A stretch of DNA of 64,000 nt from Sulfuricurvum sp. Its GTDB lineage: Bacteria; Campylobacterota; Campylobacteria; Campylobacterales; Sulfurimonadaceae. Position numbers and translations under genes: made by a program. Location of the stretch: NCBI GenBank assembly GCA_030696775.1, contig JAUYRN010000027.1, forward strand, positions 1 through 64,000, given 5' to 3'. Positions 8,183-17,363 of the stretch are shown piece after piece. The notes under the pieces are model-generated. The model made no database searches and was not told the origin of the DNA. It was given only the letters and a program-made list of their open reading frames with translations. Positions within the stretch are counted from its first letter, which is position 1; every line of letters begins with the position of its first letter.

Positions 8183-8664
8183 GAGGGTAATGCCTCTTTT
8201 AGTTTGAGATAAATCCGCTCAAAATCGGTCGAATAGACGCGTGTTTGCGCGATAGAAGTGATAAAGTTCGTATCACGCTCCCATCGTGGGACGAGATGCA
8301 GATGAATGTGTTCTGCTATTCCAGCTCCCCCTGCTTTTCCCAAATTCATTCCGATATTTACCCCGTGTGCACCCAAAGACTCTTTAAGCATTCTAACTCC
8401 CCGTTGCGCCAATGCAGTTATATGCAACCATGTAGCAGGATCAAGTGATTCAAGGGCATCGGTATGATCATGAGGAATAATCATAAAATGTCCCGGAGTA
8501 TAGGGATAACGATTCATTACCATAAAGCAATACTCATCTCGATACAGTACGTGATGTTCACTATCGAGATCAGGATTTTGCGTGATATGACAAAAAGCAC
8601 ACCCTACATCTTTTGCTCCCGCTACGTACTCATTGCGCCATGGCGCGTATAAAGTATTTTCCAT
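8170..8664 (-). CDS. HIT-family nucleotide hydrolase
   Basis: 164 residues from ATG 8664. The track's 193-residue version starts earlier, but GGAGG sits 7 nt before codon 30 of that ORF and family members begin near MENTLYAPWRNEYV. The histidine-triad motif is HIHLHLVP (AEHIHLHLVPRW), and an N-terminal CAFCHI pair plus a later His may bind metal, as in Ap4A-phosphorylase/HIT proteins of this branch. The expected activity is hydrolysis of dinucleotide polyphosphates or nucleoside phosphoramidates; the true substrate is not visible. Confidence 0.88.
   Translation of the reverse strand: MENTLYAPWRNEYVAGAKDVGCAFCHITQNPDLDSEHHVLYRDEYCFMVMNRYPYTPGHFMIIPHDHTDALESLDPATWLHITALAQRGVRMLKESLGAHGVNIGMNLGKAGGAGIAEHIHLHLVPRWERDTNFITSIAQTRVYSTDFERIYLKLKEALPSYLI
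8181..8198 (+). terminator. Probable intrinsic terminator of ompA-like gene
   Basis: AAGAGG-GTAATG-CCTCTT hairpin beginning within the stop codon and followed by TTAGTTT. It lies inside the 3' end of the convergent HIT gene. The stem is short, so the call is moderate. Confidence 0.45.
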
Positions 8665-8761
8665 AATTTCCTCCATTGTAAAGAGATTAAAGTCTAATTT
8701 TTTCTCCCATATCCGAAAGATATCGGTAGCTTCAGGGGGTTGTAGGAACATTTGTCCCTGC

Positions 8762-8789
8762 CGTTAAAACGGATGCATTCGTTTTAACG
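8762..8789. repeat. Perfect 10-bp inverted repeat between murF and HIT gene
   Basis: CGTTAAAACG-GATGCATT-CGTTTTAACG, a perfect stem with an 8-nt loop that itself contains ATGCAT. It lies 8 nt beyond the murF stop. There is no T-run on the murF strand after the stem, so it may be a weak terminator, an mRNA 3'-end stabiliser or an operator for the HIT gene. Confidence 0.45.
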
Positions 8790-8796
8790 TATACCA

Positions 8797-10236
8797 TCAA
8801 ATAAAATTCGGTGCATCGTTGGCAAAAAGGATGATATCCCCCGCACGTGTCACTTCTCCTAGAGTTTTAACCATTTGAGATTTATCACTTAACATTATCA
8901 CTTCAGGCACTCTCAACTCTTTTTCAAACTGCACTGCATTAAGAGCGCCTGTGATAATAGCAATATCAAATACATGATTGATTGCTTCAATAAGCTCAGA
9001 GTTCAGTTCATCCGTACTCTCTACTAGTCCAGGAGTGACAATCACCTTGCGTCCTGTATGAAGTGAACATAAACGGACTCCCTCAAGCATCCCGTCGATA
9101 TTTCCATTGTATCCATCATCGAGGATAATCTTCCCACCTGCATCAATACGCTCTAACCGATGTTCAACACTTTTAAGATTTTTGACGGCTTCTATCATCT
9201 CATCACTGCTCATACCCAACTCATCCGCAATTAAGAGTGCCGCATTGATATTCATAGTCTGAAATCCACCTAACACTGAGGTATGAAAATGATAAGACTG
9301 ATTCCCAAATAACAAATCAAAATCTGTACCGGTCAGTGTTGCATTAAGATTTAAAATCCCATCCCCAAAGAAGGTTACTTTTTCGTGTGGCACATCGGTA
9401 ACCGAGGTATGAATAAAGGCACGTTTGAGTCGATTAGAGTGGATAATCTCCAGCTTAGTCTGCTGAATACGCTCTAACGTTTTAAAATATTCCAAATGTT
9501 GAGGTCCGACTTTTCCTACGACCACGATTTGAGGATTAAGAAGCTGTGTAATCGCATAAATATCACCGATTTCACGAGCACCTGCTTCACACACATAAAT
9601 TTGGGTATTAGCAGGCAAGGATTCATTCACATCACGAATAATGCCACCCAAGGTATTGACACTTCGTGGTGTGGCATAGACGTTAAATTTGGATGCAAGG
9701 ATCTGAGCAATGAAATTTTTCATCGATGTTTTGCCATAGCTTCCCGTCACACATATAATAGTGAGTTCTGACATAGATGCTATTTTTTTCTTCGCTTCCC
9801 GTTTATACGCTTCAAATAAAAACTTTTCAGTTGCCCAAGATAGACCATACGTTAAGAATAAAGGAAAAAAGACACTGTATGTTTGAGAAATACCTTTGAG
9901 AGTACACAGTATATTTAAAAAGAGTGTAATCGAGAATAGGAGGATTAAGAATCTCTTCACACGCCATGTAAGGACAAGCTTTTTATCGAGTTTAATGTGC
10001 CATAGAGCCAACAAAGGAAGATAAACGACCAAAACTAGCGGTGCATACATCCCAAGAGCATAATAGGCTAAAAAGGGAATAACAAAATAAAGTGCATGCC
10101 ACCATGACTTATGATGACGAAGCACAACTCGTTCAATACGATAATCGTACCATTGTAAATTGGTAATCAAATACCATCCCAGTGCCATGACAAAAATAGT
10201 ATTACTCACAAAACCGATTAACTGTATATTATCCAT
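8797..10236 (-). CDS. murF: UDP-MurNAc-tripeptide--D-Ala-D-Ala ligase, membrane-anchored form
   Basis: 479 residues. The Mur ligase ATP site (CVTGSYGKTSMKN, about 162-174), the central domain (YVCEAGAREIGDI) and the C-terminal domain (ILDDGYNGNIDGMLEGVRL) identify MurF, which adds D-Ala-D-Ala to the peptidoglycan precursor. Unlike E. coli MurF, the first ~150 residues are four or five hydrophobic segments (for example HALYFVIPFLAYYALGMYAP) instead of the soluble substrate-binding N-domain. This form is known in Campylobacter relatives. Ddl, which makes its D-Ala-D-Ala substrate, is two genes upstream in the same operon; the hydrolase between them overlaps murF by 1 nt. Confidence 0.88.
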   Translation of the reverse strand: MDNIQLIGFVSNTIFVMALGWYLITNLQWYDYRIERVVLRHHKSWWHALYFVIPFLAYYALGMYAPLVLVVYLPLLALWHIKLDKKLVLTWRVKRFLILLFSITLFLNILCTLKGISQTYSVFFPLFLTYGLSWATEKFLFEAYKREAKKKIASMSELTIICVTGSYGKTSMKNFIAQILASKFNVYATPRSVNTLGGIIRDVNESLPANTQIYVCEAGAREIGDIYAITQLLNPQIVVVGKVGPQHLEYFKTLERIQQTKLEIIHSNRLKRAFIHTSVTDVPHEKVTFFGDGILNLNATLTGTDFDLLFGNQSYHFHTSVLGGFQTMNINAALLIADELGMSSDEMIEAVKNLKSVEHRLERIDAGGKIILDDGYNGNIDGMLEGVRLCSLHTGRKVIVTPGLVESTDELNSELIEAINHVFDIAIITGALNAVQFEKELRVPEVIMLSDKSQMVKTLGEVTRAGDIILFANDAPNFI

Positions 10237-10961
10237 TAATTTCCTCTCAAATTTTTCTCAATCTCATCTGCAATTAATTTTCCCTCTTTAAAAAGAAAAT
10301 AATGATCCCCTTCAAATGCCACCAATCGTGAATCTGTAATCAGTGTATGTATCACTTCAGCCGTCCATAATGGCGTTGCCGTGTCCGTTGTTCCAAAACA
10401 TAGTAACGCATTATTTTTAAATGCTTTAAAATGCTCACTAAAATCTTCATTAACGACATTTTTAAACGTTTGATACATTGCTTCAGACATTCCGGCTGCA
10501 TCAGGAGCAACGAAAAAACGACGTAACGATGTAAGTCCTGTCAATTTTAAAATTTTAAAGAGAGCGATTTTAACACGGACTTTAAACGGTTTCGGAACTA
10601 AAATTCCAGCAGATGCAACTAAAACTAAAAGATCTGGGTTAAGCAGAGTAGCAACTTTTCCACCAAATGAATGTCCTAATACAATCTCTTTAGAAGCACT
10701 TATCTCATGTAAAAGAAGTTCCATAATGGCAGCGTAGTCCTCAGTAGTAAGAGCAACATCACAATTACTCCCACCAAATCCAGGCATATCGATGTAAATG
10801 TGGCGAAAATCGGGAAGAGTACGCCCAAAGGCTTGCTTCATCAACGCTTTCGAAGAACCCCATCCGTGCAAAAATACAATATCTTTTTTCTGTGCAGGAT
10901 TGAGAATTTCATAGCTAATGGCAAATCCATTGCCCTTATAGAGGAACGATTTTACTGCCAC
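10236..10961 (-). CDS. Alpha/beta-hydrolase in the ddl-murF operon
   Basis: 241 residues with an alpha/beta-hydrolase fold: oxyanion HGWG (FLHGWGSSKAL), nucleophile elbow GHSFGG (Ser about 98), an acid in GTTDTATP, and a catalytic His in the GDHYFLF region near the end. It is BioH/MenH-like in size, but the substrate cannot be told from sequence. It is wedged between ddl and murF with a 1-nt overlap (murF) and 2-nt gap (ddl). I recall the same arrangement in C. jejuni, suggesting a conserved but unassigned envelope role. Confidence 0.85.
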   Translation of the reverse strand: MAVKSFLYKGNGFAISYEILNPAQKKDIVFLHGWGSSKALMKQAFGRTLPDFRHIYIDMPGFGGSNCDVALTTEDYAAIMELLLHEISASKEIVLGHSFGGKVATLLNPDLLVLVASAGILVPKPFKVRVKIALFKILKLTGLTSLRRFFVAPDAAGMSEAMYQTFKNVVNEDFSEHFKAFKNNALLCFGTTDTATPLWTAEVIHTLITDSRLVAFEGDHYFLFKEGKLIADEIEKNLRGN

Positions 10962-10963
10962 GT

Positions 10964-12001
10964 TTATTTGCCCTTAGCTTGTGAGATAGAGTGAATATAA
11001 TCGTACTGTACTCGAATCTCTTTTTTAGCAGGGAGTGAGCCTAGAAGTTTTGTGATAGAAGCGCTAAAATCTTCAAAAAGATAGTTTGCCATCGAACCCG
11101 GAATAGGATTGACCTCGTTAAGATACACTTCACCCTCGATCTCAAAGAAATCACAACGAATCAGTGCACCCTCAAACAACGGTGTATAAATCGTTTTGAA
11201 TGCTGCTTGCAGCTGTTGAACGAGAGCTTCAGGAATCGATGCTTCAGCTACAGTGCTGGAACGAGAAAAATCGAGGTATTTTTTCTCAAAATCTAAAAAT
11301 TCCGCTTTTTGAGGCTCTTCAACGATGGAATACGTAATCTCACCTCGCGCACTAAAACCGGCAAGATTGTATTCTTTTACCCCGCTGATAAATGGCTCTA
11401 TCAGCATTACCTCATCAAATTCAAATCCGACATCCAAAGCATATTCAAGCTCACTTGCTTCACGAACAATACTGACCCCAATAGAGCTTCCTAAACGTGC
11501 AGGTTTAACGATAAAAGGATACGGTGTGGTAATCATATTACGCTTCTCTTGGGTAATCGCTTCAAAAGGAAGAGTTTTAACCCCCAAAGATGCGGCGAGC
11601 CATTTGGTGTAATGTTTGTCAAAACTGAACATTGATGCTTCTTTACGAGGACCAATAAATGAAATTCCATAAAAATCAAGCAATGCAGCAATCGTACCGT
11701 CTTCACCGTCTCCCCCATGGACAAGGTTCAAAATTGGCATTGTGTGCATCTTGGAGCCAAACATCCCTCTCTGCTCAAAACCACCCTTCATCAATGAAAG
11801 TTGAGGCATTTTAAGATGTTCACCGCGAGAAAAAGTAACCGCTTTCATCTTAGAGCCTTCCACGAGATAAAAGCGATGATCCTGATCACAGAAGATAAAG
11901 CTTAAATCAAATCCTCTGAGTTTTCCTTTGACTGTAATCGCACTAACGATACTGATTTCGTGCTCGAAGCTCGCTCCGCCGAATAAAATAGCTAATTTCA
12001 T
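10964..12001 (-). CDS. ddl: D-alanine--D-alanine ligase
   Basis: 345 residues, ATP-grasp enzyme joining two D-alanines for peptidoglycan. The N-terminus has LFGGASFEHEISIVSA. HGGDGEDGTIAALLDFYGI and the ATP-grasp FIVKPARLGSSIGVS are present, and the C-terminal metal/substrate motif is EVYLNEVNPIPGSM. It is slightly longer than E. coli DdlB (about 306), as usual for Campylobacterota. It is followed by the hydrolase and murF, and lies 10 nt after ruvA, so the run fapA-like, ruvA, ddl, hydrolase, murF looks like one operon. Confidence 0.95.
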   Translation of the reverse strand: MKLAILFGGASFEHEISIVSAITVKGKLRGFDLSFIFCDQDHRFYLVEGSKMKAVTFSRGEHLKMPQLSLMKGGFEQRGMFGSKMHTMPILNLVHGGDGEDGTIAALLDFYGISFIGPRKEASMFSFDKHYTKWLAASLGVKTLPFEAITQEKRNMITTPYPFIVKPARLGSSIGVSIVREASELEYALDVGFEFDEVMLIEPFISGVKEYNLAGFSARGEITYSIVEEPQKAEFLDFEKKYLDFSRSSTVAEASIPEALVQQLQAAFKTIYTPLFEGALIRCDFFEIEGEVYLNEVNPIPGSMANYLFEDFSASITKLLGSLPAKKEIRVQYDYIHSISQAKGK

Positions 12002-12011
12002 TATTTTCCTT

Positions 12012-12575
12012 TTAGAATTTTTGCAGTTGCTTTAACGCTTCTTTGACTAGCGTTGGGGTATCGGTTGCACTGCACTTACTAAGTGCATTAACAATCACCT
12101 CTTTTTTAAATCCAAGTGATTCAAGCGCCATTAATGCTTCGCTAGATGCACTGGTCGTAAACGTATCGCCTTGGAGCAATATCGCATCGAATCCAGCCAA
12201 TTCGACCATAATCCGTGCAGCACTTTTGGGACCGATCCCCGGAACTTTTTTTAATGCATTGACATCTTTAGATGAAATAATACCCGCAAACTGCTCCGGC
12301 GTAAAGGTGCTGCAAATTGCAAGAGCTGCTTTTGGCCCGATCCCGTTGATTTTTAGCATCCCCTCAAAAAGCGTTTTTTCACCTTTTTGGGAAAATCCAT
12401 AAAGTTGCTGTGCATCTTCACGTATAATATGACTGATATACAATCGCACATTTTGAGTTGTTAATTCACCATAGGTATGGAGACTAATAAACACTTCATA
12501 AATAATTCCATTTACGTCTAAATGAAGTTTATTAGGTTCTTTATACTCGATATTACCGATTAATCCTACTATCAT
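12012..12575 (-). CDS. ruvA: Holliday junction DNA helicase subunit RuvA
   Basis: 187 residues. The N-terminal OB domain starts MIVGLIGNIEYKEPNKLHLD. Two helix-hairpin-helix units follow (LKINGIGPKAALAIC and LKKVPGIGPKSAARIMVEL), and the small C-terminal domain that contacts RuvB ends ALKQLQKF. RuvA tetramers bind four-way junctions and load the RuvB motor. ruvB and ruvC are not in the window. The start overlaps the DUF342 gene by 4 nt. Confidence 0.95.
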   Translation of the reverse strand: MIVGLIGNIEYKEPNKLHLDVNGIIYEVFISLHTYGELTTQNVRLYISHIIREDAQQLYGFSQKGEKTLFEGMLKINGIGPKAALAICSTFTPEQFAGIISSKDVNALKKVPGIGPKSAARIMVELAGFDAILLQGDTFTTSASSEALMALESLGFKKEVIVNALSKCSATDTPTLVKEALKQLQKF

Positions 12576-14467
12576 TTACTCAAAACCTTAATACTAAATT
12601 CACCCTCTTCATCTTCATGCAGTCCCAGAACATTTTCATCACTGTTATCTGCAGGAAAATAAGTGACATCCATACGAGGCTCGATCAATTTGAACACTAC
12701 CTCATTATAATTGCGCCAACGGTCATGGTTAACAATACGTGCCTCAAAAATTTTATTTTGCAATGACGTATGTTGATTGCTTATTAGTGCAAGGTAAGAC
12801 TGTTTTTCAGCAAATTCATCCTGTAATGACTCAAGCTTATGTCGAAACTGCAAAAACTGCTGGTATTTTTGGACATATACGGAAGGGGGAGCGATATTAT
12901 TTCGTTTATAGTGAATCAATTTTTGTTTAATATCCTCATAGGCGTTCTTGTTCTCTTTCATAGTATTCTCATACTCTAAAAGCTCTTTTTCAACACTGTA
13001 AAGCGCTTTCTTGGCTTCATTCATTTTTATTTCTTCGTCATCTAAACTATCACGTGATTCATTCAAAAGAGGATCGATCGTTAAAACATTTTCCCCACCC
13101 TGAAGCTTTTTAATTTCAATGCTCTTAGATGCAGTCAACTTTGTATGCGATCCTAATAATTCAATAAAAATCTCTTTTGCACGTACTTTTCCGCCAACAG
13201 CTTGGGTAATGAAAACACGATCTCCTTCAACTTCACCATGTTCAAGTCGAGTAATATGAATTTCTTTTCCATAGGCTTTGCCTTTGTGAATATTAATCGA
13301 TAATTCATCCGCAATAACGGTAGCGCTGCTATGGACTTGCCCCTCGATGTTTGCTTTGTGTGCGGTAATCTTTGCTTCTGCTCCAACATTTCCTTCGATA
13401 TTAATGACGTTTACTGTTACTGCCATTCCAGTGCCTATGGCATCTTTGAGGGAGTCTTTTTCCTTGACATTAATGGATACATCCGCGTCAAGTTCGGTAT
13501 CAATAGATCCAGTAGAGCGAAAACTGATCTCACTCACATCCATTTCAGTTTTAATATCATACATCCCGCCTTCGAATGTCACATATCCACCAACAGATGC
13601 ATAAAAACCTACCGTCGTATCGCTCTCATCACGTCTAATTTTGTCACTAATTGTAAAAGTAGGCTCATTACGGGCAACAGGTTCTTTTGGAACAATCAAT
13701 TCACCTCGAACATTTCGACCTAACGTACCCTTTATGGGTTTAATGTATTCAATCAATAAATCATCTTTCACTACACTGACAATATAACCACGCTTAGCGT
13801 AATTAATTCTGCCATCTTCGTCCATATCCTGATGTTTTTTGTCATAATGCAATATAAGCTTGTCATCAATTGTCAAGATAGGCTCGAACCCTTCAGCAAC
13901 AATGAAACGTTCTTGTGTTTCAAACTGATACGTTCCATTTATTCTTACTTTCGCAATGACTTCAGACAAGTTAGACGACATCATTGAATCAAACATACCG
14001 ATAAACACATTAGCTCTTAGCTTTTTCTTTTTAATAAGTTCAAAAAAATTACTCTCAAACGTTTCATTGTAAGTTGCTAGACTGCCCGCTTTGATCGTCA
14101 AATAAATTTTGCACAGTGTTCCATTTCCGGCAATAGAAATATCTAATAAATCTAAAGGTCCAGCTTGTGTTATCGTAAAAATTTCTATTTCATAAATTTG
14201 CTTGAGTTCAAATTTCGGGTTTAGATACATCTCTTCAGTAATATCCGCAAGTTCCTCTGGATTTACCTCAATCCAATCGTCACCATCCGTAAGAAGACGA
14301 ATAAAGGTTTGTGTTTCTAAAAGTCTAAAATCAAGTGTTTTGATGGAAACTTTGTGATTACTAGCAACGCCCATCAACTCTTTGGCGACATTACTTGTTC
14401 GAATCACAATAGAAGGTATTTGAGAGGAAGTAGTAGAGAATTCAGTTTTTTTTGCAAACAATGCCAT
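12572..14467 (-). CDS. FapA-like DUF342 protein
   Basis: 631 residues from ATG 14467, preferred over the track start 13 codons upstream because GGAGG lies 7 nt before it. The middle third is the DUF342/FapA beta-helix (repeating short strands such as VEGDRVFITQAVGGKVRAKEI). It is followed by a coiled coil (about 485-580, Glu/Lys/Gln-rich) and a short C-terminal domain. FapA of Vibrio affects polar targeting of the flagellar MinD-like factor FlhG/FlhF. The C. jejuni counterpart (Cj0800c, from memory) also lies between ruvA and murJ. The role here is inferred from family only. Confidence 0.75.
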   Translation of the reverse strand: MALFAKKTEFSTTSSQIPSIVIRTSNVAKELMGVASNHKVSIKTLDFRLLETQTFIRLLTDGDDWIEVNPEELADITEEMYLNPKFELKQIYEIEIFTITQAGPLDLLDISIAGNGTLCKIYLTIKAGSLATYNETFESNFFELIKKKKLRANVFIGMFDSMMSSNLSEVIAKVRINGTYQFETQERFIVAEGFEPILTIDDKLILHYDKKHQDMDEDGRINYAKRGYIVSVVKDDLLIEYIKPIKGTLGRNVRGELIVPKEPVARNEPTFTISDKIRRDESDTTVGFYASVGGYVTFEGGMYDIKTEMDVSEISFRSTGSIDTELDADVSINVKEKDSLKDAIGTGMAVTVNVINIEGNVGAEAKITAHKANIEGQVHSSATVIADELSINIHKGKAYGKEIHITRLEHGEVEGDRVFITQAVGGKVRAKEIFIELLGSHTKLTASKSIEIKKLQGGENVLTIDPLLNESRDSLDDEEIKMNEAKKALYSVEKELLEYENTMKENKNAYEDIKQKLIHYKRNNIAPPSVYVQKYQQFLQFRHKLESLQDEFAEKQSYLALISNQHTSLQNKIFEARIVNHDRWRNYNEVVFKLIEPRMDVTYFPADNSDENVLGLHEDEEGEFSIKVLSK

Positions 14468-14551
14468 CAAAGTCCTCCACACAATATAATGAGCTATTTT
14501 AATCACATATCGGTTAAACTTACGTAAATTTTAAGAAATGGCTCATTATCT

Positions 14552-15955
14552 ATGTTCAAATCCGTATTTTCCAACTCTTTTGGCATTCTCATCTCTCGTG
14601 TCACAGGTCTTGGCCGAGATGTTTTGATGACCTCTGTTTTGGGTGCTAATATGTGGAGTGACATTTTTTTAATGGCATTCAAGTTCCCCAATCTTTTTCG
14701 CCGCATTTTTGCGGAAGGGTCATTCACCCAAAGCTTTATGCCCTCATACATTGCTTCAGGACAAAAAAGTGTCTTTGCCGTTGCTATTTTTATTCGCTTT
14801 ATGGTATTTATTGTCGCTTTGTCCTTTTTGGTCACCCTCTTTCCTGAATTTTTTACGAAACTTTTGGCATGGGACTGGGGTAAAGATCTTATTAGTAAAA
14901 CAGCACCCCTTACGATGATTAATTTTTGGTACTTGGACCTCATCTTTATTGTCACCTTTTTAGGGACGCTGTTGCAACACAAAGAACATTTTTTTACAAC
15001 TGCTTTTTCGACCGTTTGGCTCAATATCGCTATGATTGCAGCTTTGCTGCTCTTCAGTAAAAGCGATCCGAAAACGATCGTTTATGCTCTGAGTTTTTCG
15101 ATTCTCATTGGTGGAGTATTACAAGTACTAACGCATCTTTATTCGATTCGACAGAAAGGATTGTTAAAGATTCTTGTAGGAGGCTGGAAATATCGAAAAA
15201 CCAAAAATGTCAAAGCCGAAGAATCTAAATTTGCTTCCCTTTTCTTCCCATCACTTTTAGGTAATTCTACGGCACAAATTGCATCATTTATCGACACCAG
15301 TTTAGCCTCATTTTTAACAGCAGGTTCAGTATCCTATCTCTTTTACGCCAACCGTGTTTTTCAGCTCCCATTCGCCATTATTGCCCTTGCCATCACTACC
15401 GCATTATTTCCAACCATTGCCAAAGCAATCAAAAATGAAAACCTCACCCTCGCCTATAAAAATCTTCACAAATCTTTTTGGCTGCTGAGCGCTTTACTCG
15501 GGCTGTCCGTTTTGGGGGGAATGCTCTTAGCGGAACCTATTATCTGGCTGTTGTTTGAGAGAGGTAATTTTACGATACAAGACACGCACAATACGGCAGA
15601 TGTTTTGGTGATGTACATGGTCGGACTGATCCCTTTTGGACTGGCAAAGCTTTTTTCTCTCTATTTATACGCCATGCACAAGCATCTCAAAGCTGCCAAA
15701 ATAGCCGGAGTATCCCTCATTGTTAACATCATTTTTTCTCTTCTTCTCATGCATCCTATGGGAGCAGCCGGATTAGCGTTGGCAGGGAGTATCGGCGGGG
15801 CAGTACAGCTTATTCTTACAGCCAGAGAAATAGGATGGGGAATAGTATTGAATCTGCTAAAAACCAGATACAGTTTCTATTTTATCCTTGGAGTAGGCAC
15901 TTTTGGGGTATTATTTTACAATCTAAATCATTTTTTACTGAACCTAATACGATAA
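14552..15955 (+). CDS. murJ: Lipid II flippase MurJ
   Basis: 467 residues of MOP-superfamily exporter with about 13-14 hydrophobic segments. The N-terminus FKSVFSNSFGILISRVTGLGRDVL and the segment FPNLFRRIFAEGSFTQSFMPSY are diagnostic of MurJ/MviN. It flips the lipid-linked peptidoglycan precursor across the inner membrane. It diverges from the fapA-ruvA-ddl-murF operon, and so sits beside the enzymes that make its cargo. No good ribosome-binding site precedes the ATG; the start rests on family alignment. Confidence 0.95.
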   Translation: MFKSVFSNSFGILISRVTGLGRDVLMTSVLGANMWSDIFLMAFKFPNLFRRIFAEGSFTQSFMPSYIASGQKSVFAVAIFIRFMVFIVALSFLVTLFPEFFTKLLAWDWGKDLISKTAPLTMINFWYLDLIFIVTFLGTLLQHKEHFFTTAFSTVWLNIAMIAALLLFSKSDPKTIVYALSFSILIGGVLQVLTHLYSIRQKGLLKILVGGWKYRKTKNVKAEESKFASLFFPSLLGNSTAQIASFIDTSLASFLTAGSVSYLFYANRVFQLPFAIIALAITTALFPTIAKAIKNENLTLAYKNLHKSFWLLSALLGLSVLGGMLLAEPIIWLLFERGNFTIQDTHNTADVLVMYMVGLIPFGLAKLFSLYLYAMHKHLKAAKIAGVSLIVNIIFSLLLMHPMGAAGLALAGSIGGAVQLILTAREIGWGIVLNLLKTRYSFYFILGVGTFGVLFYNLNHFLLNLIR

Positions 15956-15965
15956 AAGAGAGCCT

Positions 15966-17363
15966 ATGTTTATTTATGACAGCGTGAAAAAAACAAAACT
16001 AGAATTTAAATCACTTATTGAAGGTAAAGTTTCACTTTATGTTTGCGGACCAACTGTTTATGATGACGCTCATTTAGGACACGCTAAAAGTGCACTGGTA
16101 TTCGATCTCTTACGACGTGTATTAGAAGCAGATGGATATGAAGTGACGTATGCACGCAACATTACCGATATTGACGATAAAATCATCAACAAAGCACTGG
16201 AACTGGGTGTAACGACCAATGAGATTGCCACTGTCTATACTGCCGCCTACCATCGAGATATGAATACCATAGGAATTCGTCCTCCGACACTTGAGCCAAA
16301 AGCGACCGAATCCATCGACGCAATGGCTGAGATGATCCAAAAACTCCTTGATAAAAAACATGCCTATACTATCAGCAATGGTGACATCTATTTTGATACC
16401 GCCAGCGATAAAAACTACCTCAGTCTCTCCAACCGCCAAAGCAATGAAACCATCAGCCGTGTCGAAAAAGTGAGCGAAAAACGTTCCGAAGCCGATTTTG
16501 CTTTATGGAAAGCGGTTCATGATGAGAGTGTCGCATTTGACTCTCCGTTTGGTCGCGGACGCCCAGGATGGCATTTGGAATGTTCTGCGATGATTGAGCA
16601 GTATGTACGTCAGGGTGAAGGGCAATACGCCATAGATATACATGGCGGTGGAGCCGACCTACTCTTTCCTCATCATGAAAATGAGGCTGCACAAACACGC
16701 TGTGCTACGAACCATGAACTCGCAGCCTACTGGATGCACAACGGTTTTGTCACCATTGACGGTGAGAAAATGTCCAAAAGTTTAGGAAACAGTTTCTTCC
16801 TCAAAGATGCTCTAAAAGTCTACGACGGTGAAGTGCTCCGTTTTTATCTCACCAGTACTCATTACCGAGGTGATTTTAATTTTAATGAAGAAGACCTCAT
16901 AGCCTCCAAAAAAAGGCTCGATCGCCTCTACCGTCTTAAAAAAAGACTTTTTGGTCTGGATGCCCCTGAAATCAAAACCGATTTCAACGCCGCTCTTTTA
17001 GAAGTTTTGAATGATGATTTGAATGTTTCAAAAGCGTATGCACTCATTGATGAACTCATTTCGACTGCCAACGATGCACTTGATACGAATCCTAAAGACA
17101 AAGGATATCGTCAATCACTCCTCTCATCCTTGTCTTTCATTGAAACCGTATTGGGATTTGGAGGGCAAAACCCTTTTGAATATTTTCAATTTGGATTGGA
17201 TGAAGCGGTTAAAATAAAAATTAACAATCTTGTTACTCAACGTAATATTGCCAAAAAAGAGAAAGATTTTGCAACGTCGGATGCGATTCGTGATGAGCTT
17301 ACCGCATTAGGAATATCCATTATGGATACACCTCAGGGAACCTTTTGGGAGAGTCGAGATTGA
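15966..17363 (+). CDS. cysS: Cysteinyl-tRNA synthetase
   Basis: 465 residues, class I synthetase. Zinc/cysteine-binding YVCGPTVYDDAHLGHAKSA includes the HIGH-like HLGH, and the KMSKS loop is GEKMSKSLGNSFFL. Metal ligands also occur at WHLECSAM and HHENEAAQ. It charges tRNA-Cys. The ATG is 10 nt after murJ and preceded by AGAGAG. Its stop overlaps the TTG start of the msbA-like gene (TTGA). Confidence 0.97.
   Translation: MFIYDSVKKTKLEFKSLIEGKVSLYVCGPTVYDDAHLGHAKSALVFDLLRRVLEADGYEVTYARNITDIDDKIINKALELGVTTNEIATVYTAAYHRDMNTIGIRPPTLEPKATESIDAMAEMIQKLLDKKHAYTISNGDIYFDTASDKNYLSLSNRQSNETISRVEKVSEKRSEADFALWKAVHDESVAFDSPFGRGRPGWHLECSAMIEQYVRQGEGQYAIDIHGGGADLLFPHHENEAAQTRCATNHELAAYWMHNGFVTIDGEKMSKSLGNSFFLKDALKVYDGEVLRFYLTSTHYRGDFNFNEEDLIASKKRLDRLYRLKKRLFGLDAPEIKTDFNAALLEVLNDDLNVSKAYALIDELISTANDALDTNPKDKGYRQSLLSSLSFIETVLGFGGQNPFEYFQFGLDEAVKIKINNLVTQRNIAKKEKDFATSDAIRDELTALGISIMDTPQGTFWESRD

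Noticed and set aside
14503-15024. 173-residue minus-strand ORF
   Set aside because: Lies wholly opposite murJ and is lysine/arginine-rich low-complexity sequence; murJ is certain.
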